Origin: an uncultured Roseobacter sp.
Lineage (GTDB): Bacteria; Pseudomonadota; Alphaproteobacteria; Rhodobacterales; Rhodobacteraceae
Assembly: GCA_913054455.1 (NCBI GenBank)
Contig: CAJXIL010000010.1
Span: forward strand, 1 to 48,127
DNA: 48,127 bases
Direction: 5' to 3'
Shown piece by piece: positions 37,321 through 46,722 of this stretch. The number at the start of each line of letters is the position of its first letter. The first letter of the stretch is position 1. The notes under the pieces were generated by a model. The model saw nothing but the letters and a program-made list of their open reading frames with translations. It ran no database searches and was not told where the DNA came from. Position numbers and translations under genes: made by a program.

Positions 37321-39306
37321 ATGCGAGGCAATTTTGAGCGGCTGCGGGGAGTGTTCAGTATATCTGACGACAACCCCGACCTAGCCATTGCTCAAATCGA
37401 CAGATTTTCACGGCAAATTCCCCTCATGTACACTATGGTGGTCGTGAATACTCTGGCGCTGGCCTATGACTTTATGGATCAGGCCCCGGCCTGGCTCAGC
37501 ATTTATATTCCTGTTTTTCTTGTCTCTATTTCGGTGCTTAGAACGCTTTCGTATTGGCGGGCTGGAAAGCAGGAGATTTCTGGCGAAGTCGCCAGAAAAA
37601 AGCTTCGACAAACAATTGTTCTGGCGGGCGTTTTAGGATCAATCTTTGCACTGTGGGCCCTGGCCCTGTTTGGATATGGCGACGTTTATTCACAGGGGCA
37701 TGTTGCATTTTTTTCGGGTGTGACAAGCCTGGGCATTATGGTGTGTTTGATGCACCTGCGGATTGCAGCAATTGTTCTTGGAGTGACGGTCATTGGGCCT
37801 ACATCACTCTTTCTCATCTACGCCGGGAGCCAGGAATTCCTTTCTGTCGGCCTGAACCTTGTGATCGTTGCAGTGGCCATTCTCTATGTTCTGTCCAATC
37901 ATTCAGAGAGTTTTGTGGATCTGATCTCCAATCAAATCGCCCTTAAAAAGGCTGCGTTTGAGGCAAACGAGCTGGGCAAGGAGAACGAAAGGCTCGCAAA
38001 CCTGGATAGTCTGACTGACCTGCCCAATCGGCGCCGGTTTCTGGCAGAGTTGGAGGAAAGGATTGTCGGTGCCGCTGAGGGTAATAGAAGCTTTGCGGTT
38101 GGCACCTTGGATCTGGATGGTTTTAAGCCGATCAATGACATTTACGGGCATGTTGCGGGTGACAATCTGTTGGTAAAGGTCGGCGAGCGCCTGTCTCAAA
38201 TTAGCAGTGATCTCTTTGTGGCGCGACTGGGCGGCGATGAGTTTGGTATTATCTTTGAAGGGGAGCTATCTGACAGCGAGCTTCGGGCGCTGGGCAACAG
38301 AATCTGTGAGACGGTAGAAGAACCATTTGAATTTGAGAACTTTATAGCGAATGTCGGGGGCACCTGCGGTATCGCCAAATACCCAGAGGCAGGAACAACG
38401 GCGAAGCTTCTTTTTGAGCATTCAGACTATGTTCTTTATGTTGCCAAGGAACGCCAAAAAGGAAAGGCAGTTCTGTTCTCCGAGCAACATCAAGATGAGA
38501 TAAACGAGACGACCGGTATTATGAGAGAGCTGCAAAAAGCAAACCTCGATGAGGAGTTTTTTGTCGCGTACCAGTTTGTTGTGGATAGCGATACAGGTCT
38601 CCCGGTGGGCGCCGAAGCGCTGGCGCGCTGGGCCAGTCCCGTTCTTGGCAATGTCCCGCCTACGGATTTCATCAAGAACGCTGAGAAAACTGGCGTCGTC
38701 AGCAAGTTGACGGAAACACTGCTCCGCAAAACCCTATCCGAAGTCTCCAAATGGCCGGGTAACCTGTTTGTCTCGTTCAATCTATCGGCGCATGATATTG
38801 GCTCGCCACAGAATATTCTCCGACTCTCTGAAATAGTGCGCAGATCTGGTTTCCCGCCGGAGCGGTTGACGTTTGAGATTACCGAAACGGCCTTGTTGCG
38901 CGACCTCGGCAGAGCAAATGAAACCCTTAAACTTCTGAAAAGTCTGGGGTCCAAAGTGGCTCTTGATGATTTTGGAACCGGCTACTCCAGTTTGAGCTAC
39001 GTTCAGAACCTGCCAATTGATAAGCTGAAGATCGACCGCAGTTTTCTTGCCAATATGGAAGAGTGTCCCACGTCACAGGCTGTGATCAAGACCATACTGG
39101 ATCTTTGCGATAACTTGGATCTTGATTGCATTGTTGAAGGCGTTGAGCGGCAGGGCCAACTTGAGATACTTCGAGGCATCGGCAACATGAAGGTTCAAGG
39201 CTACTTGTTCAGTAAGCCTTTGGCGAGCGGCGATGCGTTGACCTATATACAACTGCTTCCAAGCGCTGAAGGACAAGACATCAAGCGTTCCGCCAGGCAT
39301 TCATAA
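37321..39306 (+). CDS. Membrane GGDEF-EAL protein (diguanylate cyclase/phosphodiesterase)
   Basis: DLDGFKPINDIYGHVAGD, RLGGDEFG, AEALARW, LDDFGTGYSSL, KIDRSF, EGVE, QGYLFSKP; hydrophobic N-terminal domain. Confidence 0.93.
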   Translation: MRGNFERLRGVFSISDDNPDLAIAQIDRFSRQIPLMYTMVVVNTLALAYDFMDQAPAWLSIYIPVFLVSISVLRTLSYWRAGKQEISGEVARKKLRQTIVLAGVLGSIFALWALALFGYGDVYSQGHVAFFSGVTSLGIMVCLMHLRIAAIVLGVTVIGPTSLFLIYAGSQEFLSVGLNLVIVAVAILYVLSNHSESFVDLISNQIALKKAAFEANELGKENERLANLDSLTDLPNRRRFLAELEERIVGAAEGNRSFAVGTLDLDGFKPINDIYGHVAGDNLLVKVGERLSQISSDLFVARLGGDEFGIIFEGELSDSELRALGNRICETVEEPFEFENFIANVGGTCGIAKYPEAGTTAKLLFEHSDYVLYVAKERQKGKAVLFSEQHQDEINETTGIMRELQKANLDEEFFVAYQFVVDSDTGLPVGAEALARWASPVLGNVPPTDFIKNAEKTGVVSKLTETLLRKTLSEVSKWPGNLFVSFNLSAHDIGSPQNILRLSEIVRRSGFPPERLTFEITETALLRDLGRANETLKLLKSLGSKVALDDFGTGYSSLSYVQNLPIDKLKIDRSFLANMEECPTSQAVIKTILDLCDNLDLDCIVEGVERQGQLEILRGIGNMKVQGYLFSKPLASGDALTYIQLLPSAEGQDIKRSARHS

Positions 39307-39641
39307 GGCATCAGAAGTCTGGATGCCGCGACCGAATGCAAGCGAACACAGCTGGTAGAGAGCTTCAGTTCTAATGTTGCACAAAACGCAGGGGTGCTGC
39401 TGCACTAAGCCTCTGGGTTGTATTCTTTTGTTGGCGAAACCACCGAAAATGCCATCCAAGCAGCGCGAAACTGAGAAATGTCCTCTTGAAACCGACGCAG
39501 AGCACGCGCATATTTTCTGTGCTTGTGTTTCTCTATGTCGACCTGCTGTCTCCTATTAACGGCGTTCAGTCTTCGATCCAGACTCAACAACGCCGGGCTG
39601 CCGCAATCCTGCGGGCAGCATATCAAAGGGAGAATACGGAA

Positions 39642-39848
39642 ATGGCTACTGGCACCGTAAAATGGTTCAACTCTACCAAAGGTTTTGGTTTTATCGCGCC
39701 CGATGGCGGCACCAAGGATGTGTTTGTGCACATTTCTGCAGTTGAGCGTTCTGGCCTGACCGGCCTGGCCGACAACCAGAAAGTGACCTTCGACATCGAG
39801 CCTGGCCGCGATGGTCGTGAGGCAGCTGTAAATCTGGCACTGGTCTAA
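39642..39848 (+). CDS. Cold-shock protein, 68 aa
   Basis: MATGTVKWFNSTKGFGFIAPDGGTKDVFVHISAVERSGL; 56/68 identical to the product of 11099-11305. Confidence 0.95.
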   Translation: MATGTVKWFNSTKGFGFIAPDGGTKDVFVHISAVERSGLTGLADNQKVTFDIEPGRDGREAAVNLALV

Positions 39849-39884
39849 ACCAGGCAGATCCCATTCGGGGTTTTGAAGAATTTG

Positions 39885-39917
39885 AAACGCGGTCCCTGCA
39901 CAAGGAGCCGCGTTTTT
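39885..39917 (+). terminator. Rho-independent terminator after the cold-shock gene
   Basis: AAACGCGG ... CCGCGTTTTT. Confidence 0.75.
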
Positions 39918-39923
39918 CACATT

Positions 39924-40586
39924 TTAGCGGAGGCTGTTGATGTTCTGGATCAGCGATTCCCGCGCCCCAGAAATATGAAGCCGCGTCAGCTCAGCTGCCT
40001 GTTTAGCATTGCCGGCAACGCAGGCCTCCCAAATAGCGATATGTTCCTCATTGGCGCGTTCCATACCGTTGGACATCACCAATTGCGCCCGCAAATATCG
40101 ATCAATCCGGTCCATAGCATTGTCGATGACATCCAGATGATACTGCAACCCGCTGGCCAGATAGAGGGTTGAGTGGAAATCCCGATTGAGATCGCCCCAG
40201 CTCATGGGGTCGGAGGAGGCCGAAAAGGCGGCCCAGGAGGACCGTGCACTTTCAAGTGTTTCGGCTGACATCAAAGGCACGGCGCGGCGGATCACTTCTG
40301 GCTCGATCAAGGCACGAAAATCAAAGATTTCCTCGGCCTCTGTTGCCGATAGCCCAGAGACAACAGCCCCCTTGTAGCGCTGGGTCTTGACCAGACCCTG
40401 CTCTTCCAGTCGCGAGATTGCCTCGCGGACCGGGATTCGGCTGGTGTTAAACATCCGTGCTATTTCGTCCTGGCGCAGGGGTTCGCCCTCTTTGACGTCG
40501 CCTTCGATGATGGCTTTGCGCAGGGCCTCAAAAACGATCGAGGATGCCGAGGCGGTTTTCGAAATATCGACGGAATTCAACTTCAT
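39924..40586 (-). CDS. GntR-family (FCD) transcriptional regulator, probable hydroxyproline operon regulator
   Basis: EPLRQDEIARMFNTSRIPVREAISRLEEQGLVKTQRYKGAVV wHTH; FCD domain with LNRDFHSTLY and H-containing C-terminal helices. Confidence 0.9.
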   Translation of the reverse strand: MKLNSVDISKTASASSIVFEALRKAIIEGDVKEGEPLRQDEIARMFNTSRIPVREAISRLEEQGLVKTQRYKGAVVSGLSATEAEEIFDFRALIEPEVIRRAVPLMSAETLESARSSWAAFSASSDPMSWGDLNRDFHSTLYLASGLQYHLDVIDNAMDRIDRYLRAQLVMSNGMERANEEHIAIWEACVAGNAKQAAELTRLHISGARESLIQNINSLR

Positions 40587-40659
40587 AGGGCACTCCTTCT
40601 GCATTGTTCTTAGCTGGATTTGCCGCTCGGGGAAACCCGAGAGAGAAAATATATTGTAA

Positions 40660-40671
40660 ATTGGATCCAAT
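40660..40671. promoter_or_regulatory. Perfect palindrome ATTGGATCCAAT, candidate FCD-GntR operator
   Basis: 12-bp perfect dyad in the intergenic region between divergent gntR and the hydroxyproline operon. Confidence 0.65.
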
Positions 40672-40813
40672 ATGAAATAGAAGGAGGCAATCGCCGTCGC
40701 CGTTGCGTAGTTCTTTCCCCTTTTTCCGGATGGTCGGAGCAGGGGGGGGAGGCGCGTCGCTTTGGAGCCCGTCAACCGCCAGCCACCTGGGTTGGCTCTG
40801 CAAGGAAAAGACC

Positions 40814-41764
40814 ATGAGCAATCCTATCTTCTCCGGGTGTATCCCGGCTTTGATGACCCCCTGCACCCCGGATCGTCGCCCTGATTTCGACGCGCTGGTG
40901 CGCAAAGGTCAGGAACTGATCGCCGCGGGCATGTCGGCGGTAGTTTATTGCGGATCCATGGGGGATTGGCCGCTGCTCACGGATGCAGAACGTATGCAGG
41001 GGGTTGCACGCCTGGTCGCAGCTGGGGTGCCAACCATTGTGGGAACCGGGGCAGTGAACAGCAAAATTGCTGCGGCCCATGCTGCCCACGCAGCTGAGGT
41101 CGGGGCCCAGGGGCTGATGGTGATCCCGCGCGTTCTGTCCCGTGGAGCGTCCAGCGCAGCACAAAAGGCGCATTTCAAGGCGGTTCTTGCGGCGGCCCCA
41201 GACCTGCCGGCGGTGATCTACAACAGCCCCTATTACGGTTTTTCTACCCGGGCGGATTTGTTCTTTGCCCTGCGCGCAGAGCACTCCAACCTGGTGGGTT
41301 TCAAGGAATTTGGCGGCGCTGATGATCTGCGCTACGCGGCTGAAAACATCACCGGGCAGGATGACAGCGTCACCCTAATGATTGGCGTTGATACCACGGT
41401 TTTCCATGGCTTTGTGAACTGCGGCGCGGCGGGAGCTATCACTGGGATCGGGAATGCCCTGCCGCGCGAAGTCCTGCATCTGGTCGCCCTGTGTGAGCGT
41501 GCTGCCGCAGGCGATGTGGGCGCGCGCAGCCGGGCCAAAGAGCTGGAGGAGGCGCTGGCGGTTTTGTCTTCCTTCGATGAGGGCGCCGACCTGGTGTTGT
41601 ACTACAAGCATCTGATGGTCCTGAATGGCGACAGTGAATATGCGTTGCACTTCAATGAGAGCGATGCCCTGACGGCGAGCCAGCGCAACTACGTCGAGGC
41701 GCAATATACGCTGTTCAAAAACTGGTATGCCAACTGGTCGGCACGCGCTGATATTGCGGCTTGA
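40814..41764 (+). CDS. Dihydrodipicolinate synthase family protein; probable pyrroline-4-hydroxy-2-carboxylate deaminase
   Basis: DapA-like (CIPALMTPCTPDRRPDFDALV, VIYNSPYYGF, VGFKEFGG) plus neighbourhood of hydroxyproline genes. Confidence 0.85.
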   Translation: MSNPIFSGCIPALMTPCTPDRRPDFDALVRKGQELIAAGMSAVVYCGSMGDWPLLTDAERMQGVARLVAAGVPTIVGTGAVNSKIAAAHAAHAAEVGAQGLMVIPRVLSRGASSAAQKAHFKAVLAAAPDLPAVIYNSPYYGFSTRADLFFALRAEHSNLVGFKEFGGADDLRYAAENITGQDDSVTLMIGVDTTVFHGFVNCGAAGAITGIGNALPREVLHLVALCERAAAGDVGARSRAKELEEALAVLSSFDEGADLVLYYKHLMVLNGDSEYALHFNESDALTASQRNYVEAQYTLFKNWYANWSARADIAA

Positions 41765-41766
41765 TC

Positions 41767-42699
41767 ATGCGCGTGATTGACAGTCACACGGGCGGAGAGC
41801 CCACGCGGGTTATCCTGAGCGGTGGTCCGGACCTTGGGTCTGGATCGCTGGCAGATCAAGCCGCGCGATTGCAGGCGGAGCATAGCGATTTCTGCGCATC
41901 CGTCCTGCTGGAACCGCGCGGCCATGACGCTATGGTGGGGGCTCTGTTGCTGCCTTCAGATGACCCAAGCTGTGCCGCATCAGCGATTTACTTTAACCCG
42001 GTGGGCAATCTGGGCATGTGTGGCCATGCCACAATGGGCACTCTGGTGTCGCTCTTCCATGTTGGGCACATTTCCCTGGGATGTCACCGCATTGAAACCC
42101 CGGTTGGGGTGGTAGAGGCGGATTTGATCTCTCCCAATCGGGTGGTCGTGGAAAACGTCGCCAGCTACCGCCACGCCAAAGCGATTTGTCTAGAAGTGCC
42201 GGGCCTGGGACAAATCACCGGGGATGTGGCCTGGGGCGGCAATTGGTTCTTCCTCACCCCTGAGTGCCGCATTGCTTTGGAAAGCTCGAACATTACTGAA
42301 TTGAGCGCTGCGGCCCTCACTCTGCGAGAATCCCTCTGGGAAAGGGGGATTACAGGAGCCAATGGCGCCAGGATCGACCATGTGGAATTCATCGGCGCGC
42401 CGCTTTCGCCACAGGGGCATGGGCGCAACTTTGTGCTTTGTCCGGGTGGCGCCTATGACCGCTCTCCCTGTGGAACCGGGTGTTCTGCCAAGCTCGCCTG
42501 CCTGGCTGAAGATGGCCTGCTTGATCCGGGCACACCTTGGATCCAGGAGAGCATTATCGGCAGCACCTATACCCTCAGCTATCGCCGCAATGATCAGGGG
42601 CACGTGATCCCAAGGATCGAGGGCGAGGCCTATGTTATCGCTGACGCAACCCTGCACTTTGCAAAACGCGATCCCTATCGCACCGGCATTAGGGTCTGA
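41767..42699 (+). CDS. 4-hydroxyproline 2-epimerase (proline racemase family)
   Basis: DSHTGGEPTRV, GNLGMCGHATMG and DRSPCGTGCSAKLA: both catalytic cysteines present. Confidence 0.9.
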   Translation: MRVIDSHTGGEPTRVILSGGPDLGSGSLADQAARLQAEHSDFCASVLLEPRGHDAMVGALLLPSDDPSCAASAIYFNPVGNLGMCGHATMGTLVSLFHVGHISLGCHRIETPVGVVEADLISPNRVVVENVASYRHAKAICLEVPGLGQITGDVAWGGNWFFLTPECRIALESSNITELSAAALTLRESLWERGITGANGARIDHVEFIGAPLSPQGHGRNFVLCPGGAYDRSPCGTGCSAKLACLAEDGLLDPGTPWIQESIIGSTYTLSYRRNDQGHVIPRIEGEAYVIADATLHFAKRDPYRTGIRV

Positions 42700-42730
42700 A
42701 AACAGGCCAAAACCCCAAAGGACATTCAAT

Positions 42731-44161
42731 ATGGACTACAGAAACCTGATCTCCGGCAACTGGGAAGCCACTAAGGATGGCGTTGCCAATGTGAATCCAT
42801 CGGATGTGAGCGATGTGATCGGCATGGCTGCGCTGAGTGAAACCGCCGATATGGATCGCGCCATTGCCAGCGCGCGCGCGGCTGCGCCAGACTGGGCGCG
42901 GGCGACGCCGCAGATGCGTTTTGACGTGTTGGATGCGATCGGTAGCGAGATCCTGTCCCGCAAAGAGGAGCTGGGCCAGGTTTTGTCGCGCGAAGAAGGC
43001 AAGACACTGCCTGAGGGGGTCGGTGAGGCTACCCGCGCCGGGCAGATCTTCAAGTTTTTTGCCGGGGAGTGCCTGCGGCAAACCGGCGATCATCTGGCCT
43101 CGACCCGTCCGGGCGTAGAGGTGGATGTGACTCGTGCGCCAGTGGGCGTGGTTGGCTTGATCACCCCGTGGAACTTCCCCATAGCCATCCCCGCCTGGAA
43201 GATCGCGCCGGCCCTTGCCTATGGCAATGCCGTGGTGCTGAAACCGGCCGAGCTTACGCCTGGGAGTGCCTGGGCCCTGGCGGAGATCATTTCGCGCGCT
43301 GGACTGCCGGAAGGCGTCTTCAACATCGTCTTTGGTAAAGGCTCCGTGGTGGGGCAGCATCTGGTGGATCACCCAGGGGTCGATGCGGTGTCTTTCACCG
43401 GATCAGTGCCAACCGGGCGCGGCATTGCGGTTTCCTGTGCCAAGACCATGAAGAAGGTGCAGCTGGAAATGGGCGGCAAGAATCCCATGGTGGTGTTGGA
43501 TGATGCCGATCTTGACCTCTCGGTAGAGGCCTGCCTGAACGGGGCCTTCTATTCCACCGGACAGCGCTGCACCGCGTCTTCCCGTTTGATCGTCACCGAG
43601 GGCATACACGATCGCTTTGTGGCCTCTCTGACAGAAGCGATGCAGGGGGTGAAGGTGGGCCATGCGCTGGAGCCCGGCATCCAGATGGGGCCAGTGGTGG
43701 ATGCGCGCCAGTTGGCGCAGAACCTGTCCTATCTAAAGATCGCAGCAGAGGAAGGTGGCACTGTTATTGGCGGCGAGCGCCTTACCCTGGCGCAGGAGGG
43801 GTTCTATATGGCGCCTGCCTTGGTCACAGAAACCCAGAATGACATGCGGATTAACCGCGAAGAGGTCTTTGGCCCGGTTGCCTCGGTCCTGCGGGCGCGC
43901 GGCTATGAAGAGGCGCTGGCGTTGGCCAATGACAGCGCCTTTGGGCTCAGCGCCGGGATCTGCACCACCTCCTTGAAACATGCCAGCGATTTCAAAGCCA
44001 GTTCAGAGGCGGGCATGGTGATGGTGAACCTGCCCACTGCAGGGGTGGACTATCACGTGCCCTTTGGCGGCACCAAGGGATCAAGTTATGGCCCGCGCGA
44101 GCAGGGGAGCTATGCAGCTGAATTCTACACACGGGTAAAGACGGCCTATACACTGCCCTGA
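42731..44161 (+). CDS. Aldehyde dehydrogenase; probable 2,5-dioxovalerate (alpha-ketoglutarate semialdehyde) dehydrogenase
   Basis: TPWNFPIAIPAWKIAPAL, FTGSVPTGRGI, LEMGGKNPMVVLDDADLD, GQRCTASSRLIV; neighbourhood. Confidence 0.88.
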   Translation: MDYRNLISGNWEATKDGVANVNPSDVSDVIGMAALSETADMDRAIASARAAAPDWARATPQMRFDVLDAIGSEILSRKEELGQVLSREEGKTLPEGVGEATRAGQIFKFFAGECLRQTGDHLASTRPGVEVDVTRAPVGVVGLITPWNFPIAIPAWKIAPALAYGNAVVLKPAELTPGSAWALAEIISRAGLPEGVFNIVFGKGSVVGQHLVDHPGVDAVSFTGSVPTGRGIAVSCAKTMKKVQLEMGGKNPMVVLDDADLDLSVEACLNGAFYSTGQRCTASSRLIVTEGIHDRFVASLTEAMQGVKVGHALEPGIQMGPVVDARQLAQNLSYLKIAAEEGGTVIGGERLTLAQEGFYMAPALVTETQNDMRINREEVFGPVASVLRARGYEEALALANDSAFGLSAGICTTSLKHASDFKASSEAGMVMVNLPTAGVDYHVPFGGTKGSSYGPREQGSYAAEFYTRVKTAYTLP

Positions 44162-44232
44162 CATCGCGAGATAACCACACCAGAGGCAGGGCGATTTGTC
44201 TCTGGTGTTTTTCCAAAAAGTAAGAGGCTCCG

Positions 44233-45507
44233 ATGGGCAAAGCAGCGGTGACAAGTGCGTCTTCTCAGGCCGGCATGACAATTGCGGTGATTGGAGCGGG
44301 GATTGTCGGGGTAAGCTGTGCCCTGCGTCTGCAAAGTCTCGGCCATCAGGTGACGATCTATGACCGCAAGGGCCTGGCGGCGGAGGCTTCGGCGGGCAAT
44401 GCCGGGGCCTTTGCTTTTAGCGAAATCCTTCCGCTGGCCGCGCCAGGTATGATGCGTAAGGCGCCAAAATGGCTGTTAGACCCCATGGGGCCTTTGTCGA
44501 TACCGCCACGTTACGCCCTGCAATTGACGCCTTGGTTACTGCGCTTTTGGCGCGCCAGCTGGCGGGATCGCTATGCAGCCTCAATGACTGCTCAGGCGGC
44601 CCTGATGGGATTGGCGCGGGCGGCCCTGGAGCGGCAGATCCGCGGCACAGACGGCGAAGCCTTGATGCAACGTGACGGCCAGCTACAACTGTTTGAAGGC
44701 GACAAAGAATACCAGGCGAGCCTGCCGGCCTGGGAGGCGCGCGGCGCTAATGGGACGCGCTTTGATCTGCTACAAAGCCCGGATGAGATCGCAGAAATAC
44801 AGCCCGGCTTGAGCCGCCAGTTCACCCATGCTGGCTATACCCCGGACTGGATCAACACCGTAGATCCCAAAACCTGGTGCGAGTTCCTGGCCGGGCAGTT
44901 TCTGGCCCGTGGCGGTCGAATTGAGGTGCAGGCGGTCAAAGCAATCCGCGCCGACCGGGCTTCGGTTGCGCTTGATCTCGACAGTCATCGGATGACGCCA
45001 GACCGGGTGGTGCTGGCAGCTGGTGCCTGGTCGCATCACTTGGCGCGGGGACTGGGTGATGCGCTGCCGCTGGAGACCGAACGTGGCTATAACACCACCC
45101 TGCCTGCCGGGGCGTTTGATCTCAAAACCCACCTGACCTTTGGCAGCCATGGCTTTGTTGCCAGCCGGATCAATGGCGGGGTGCGTATTGGCGGTGCAGT
45201 TGAATTGGGCGGGCTGAACCTGCCGCCCAATTTCAAACGCTCAGAGGTGCTGTTGAAAAAGGCAGGCCGCTTTATGCCGGGGCTAGACAGCTCAGGCGGC
45301 ACCCAGTGGATGGGCTTTCGCCCCTCGATGCCAGACAGCCTGCCGGTGATTGGCGCCTCCTCAAGGTCAGATGCGGTAATCTATGCCTTTGGTCATGGGC
45401 ATCTGGGGCTCACCCAATCGGCAGCGACAGCGGAACTGGTGGCGGATTTGGTGATGTCCCGCCCGCCTGAAATTTCCCTTGATGGGGTGTCGCCCACGCG
45501 GTTTTAA
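44233..45507 (+). CDS. FAD-dependent D-amino acid dehydrogenase; probable D-hydroxyproline dehydrogenase
   Basis: IAVIGAGIVGVSCALRLQSLGHQVTIYDR, GHGHLGLTQSAATAELVADL; last gene of the hydroxyproline operon. Confidence 0.87.
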   Translation: MGKAAVTSASSQAGMTIAVIGAGIVGVSCALRLQSLGHQVTIYDRKGLAAEASAGNAGAFAFSEILPLAAPGMMRKAPKWLLDPMGPLSIPPRYALQLTPWLLRFWRASWRDRYAASMTAQAALMGLARAALERQIRGTDGEALMQRDGQLQLFEGDKEYQASLPAWEARGANGTRFDLLQSPDEIAEIQPGLSRQFTHAGYTPDWINTVDPKTWCEFLAGQFLARGGRIEVQAVKAIRADRASVALDLDSHRMTPDRVVLAAGAWSHHLARGLGDALPLETERGYNTTLPAGAFDLKTHLTFGSHGFVASRINGGVRIGGAVELGGLNLPPNFKRSEVLLKKAGRFMPGLDSSGGTQWMGFRPSMPDSLPVIGASSRSDAVIYAFGHGHLGLTQSAATAELVADLVMSRPPEISLDGVSPTRF

Positions 45508-45567
45508 CTGCTGAAAAGGAAGACAAAACCAGACCTATCACGGTGTGGACTGCTGGATCGGGCGCGT

Positions 45568-46722
45568 TTATCGCTCGGCGGGCATAAAGCTGCCCTGCAA
45601 AATATCACTGGAGGAGGCCGATGCGCTGTCTGGGCTGGCAGTGCGGCTGGCCATGCGTTCCAGATTGACAATTGTGGACAGCATCAGCCGGTCATGGCTC
45701 CAGTCTCCGGGGCGCTGCATCAGCATGGCGGTCGCCAGCACCGAGGTGACCATGAGGCCAGAGACCATGACCCAGCCTAGACCTGTTTGGCCAGGTGGGG
45801 TCTGTGCCGTTACTGCGATGATACGCTGTTGCAAGGTGGAATCGCGGCGGGTTTCGCGCCGGTCCACCAGGGCCACAGCAGGGCTGCGACGGGTGAAGAA
45901 AACCCGCTCTTGTGCGGCCTGGGTACAGGCGCGGATCAGGCATTCGCAATAGGCGCGCAGATCCAGGTTCGGGCGGGCCATCAGGGCCTGATCACAGGCA
46001 AATTCACGCAGATGGCGCACTTCACGACGCCAGACATAAAAGGCCGGGTTCCAGAACAGCAAAGGTCGCAACAGTTCCAGCAGGAATTCGCATTCGATAT
46101 CACGCTGACGGAAGTGCTGCAGCTCATGGGCTAGGGTGAGCTTAAGGTCCTCAGGCTGGGTCAGCAGGGTCGAGGGTAGCACCACATAGCGACGGAACAT
46201 CCCACGGGTCGAATAGGCAACTGGGGTCTCGTCAGAGACCAGGATCTGGGTGCGGCCGATGCTTTTCCAAACATAGCTGTGGCGCAGGGCGCGGCGTAGG
46301 CGATAGACCGAGGATGCCAATTGGCCGGCACAGACTAAGCCGCCCAGAACAAGCGCTGAGGTGAGCAGTCGCGTCCAGAGCAATTGCTGCGTGGACAAGA
46401 CGCGCACGGTGTCTTCGCGCAGCCCCAACAGAGTCTCGAAGCTGCTGGCGCTCATGCTGACATTGCCTTGCAAAAACTGCGAGACCAACAGGTCGGAAAT
46501 ATTGGGAGGATGGGCCATCACCAAGCGGGTAAAGGCAAACATCATGATCGGGGAGAGCGCCAGCAACAGGGTCAGCGCATTCATCAGGCGCAGCTGGGCG
46601 CCATAGGCATGGGCCAGCTGTGTCTGGGACAGGAGTTTTCGCGCAGAAAGCCAAAGCAAAGTGCCGGAAAGCACCAGAAGATTCAGATCCAGATAGCTAT
46701 TGATCAGCGCGTCAGTTTCCAT
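45568..46722 (-). CDS. M56-family (BlaR1-like) membrane metallopeptidase
   Basis: LTLAHELQHFRQRDIECEFLLELLRPLLFWNPAFYVWRREVRHLREFACDQ (HExxH and downstream E); N-terminal TM helices. Confidence 0.88.
   Translation of the reverse strand: METDALINSYLDLNLLVLSGTLLWLSARKLLSQTQLAHAYGAQLRLMNALTLLLALSPIMMFAFTRLVMAHPPNISDLLVSQFLQGNVSMSASSFETLLGLREDTVRVLSTQQLLWTRLLTSALVLGGLVCAGQLASSVYRLRRALRHSYVWKSIGRTQILVSDETPVAYSTRGMFRRYVVLPSTLLTQPEDLKLTLAHELQHFRQRDIECEFLLELLRPLLFWNPAFYVWRREVRHLREFACDQALMARPNLDLRAYCECLIRACTQAAQERVFFTRRSPAVALVDRRETRRDSTLQQRIIAVTAQTPPGQTGLGWVMVSGLMVTSVLATAMLMQRPGDWSHDRLMLSTIVNLERMASRTASPDSASASSSDILQGSFMPAER

Noticed and set aside
39405-39920. 171-aa minus-strand ORF
   Set aside because: Antisense to the cold-shock gene and its leader; no supporting motif.
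42689-43372. 227-aa minus-strand ORF
   Set aside because: Antisense to the aldehyde dehydrogenase; no domain signature.
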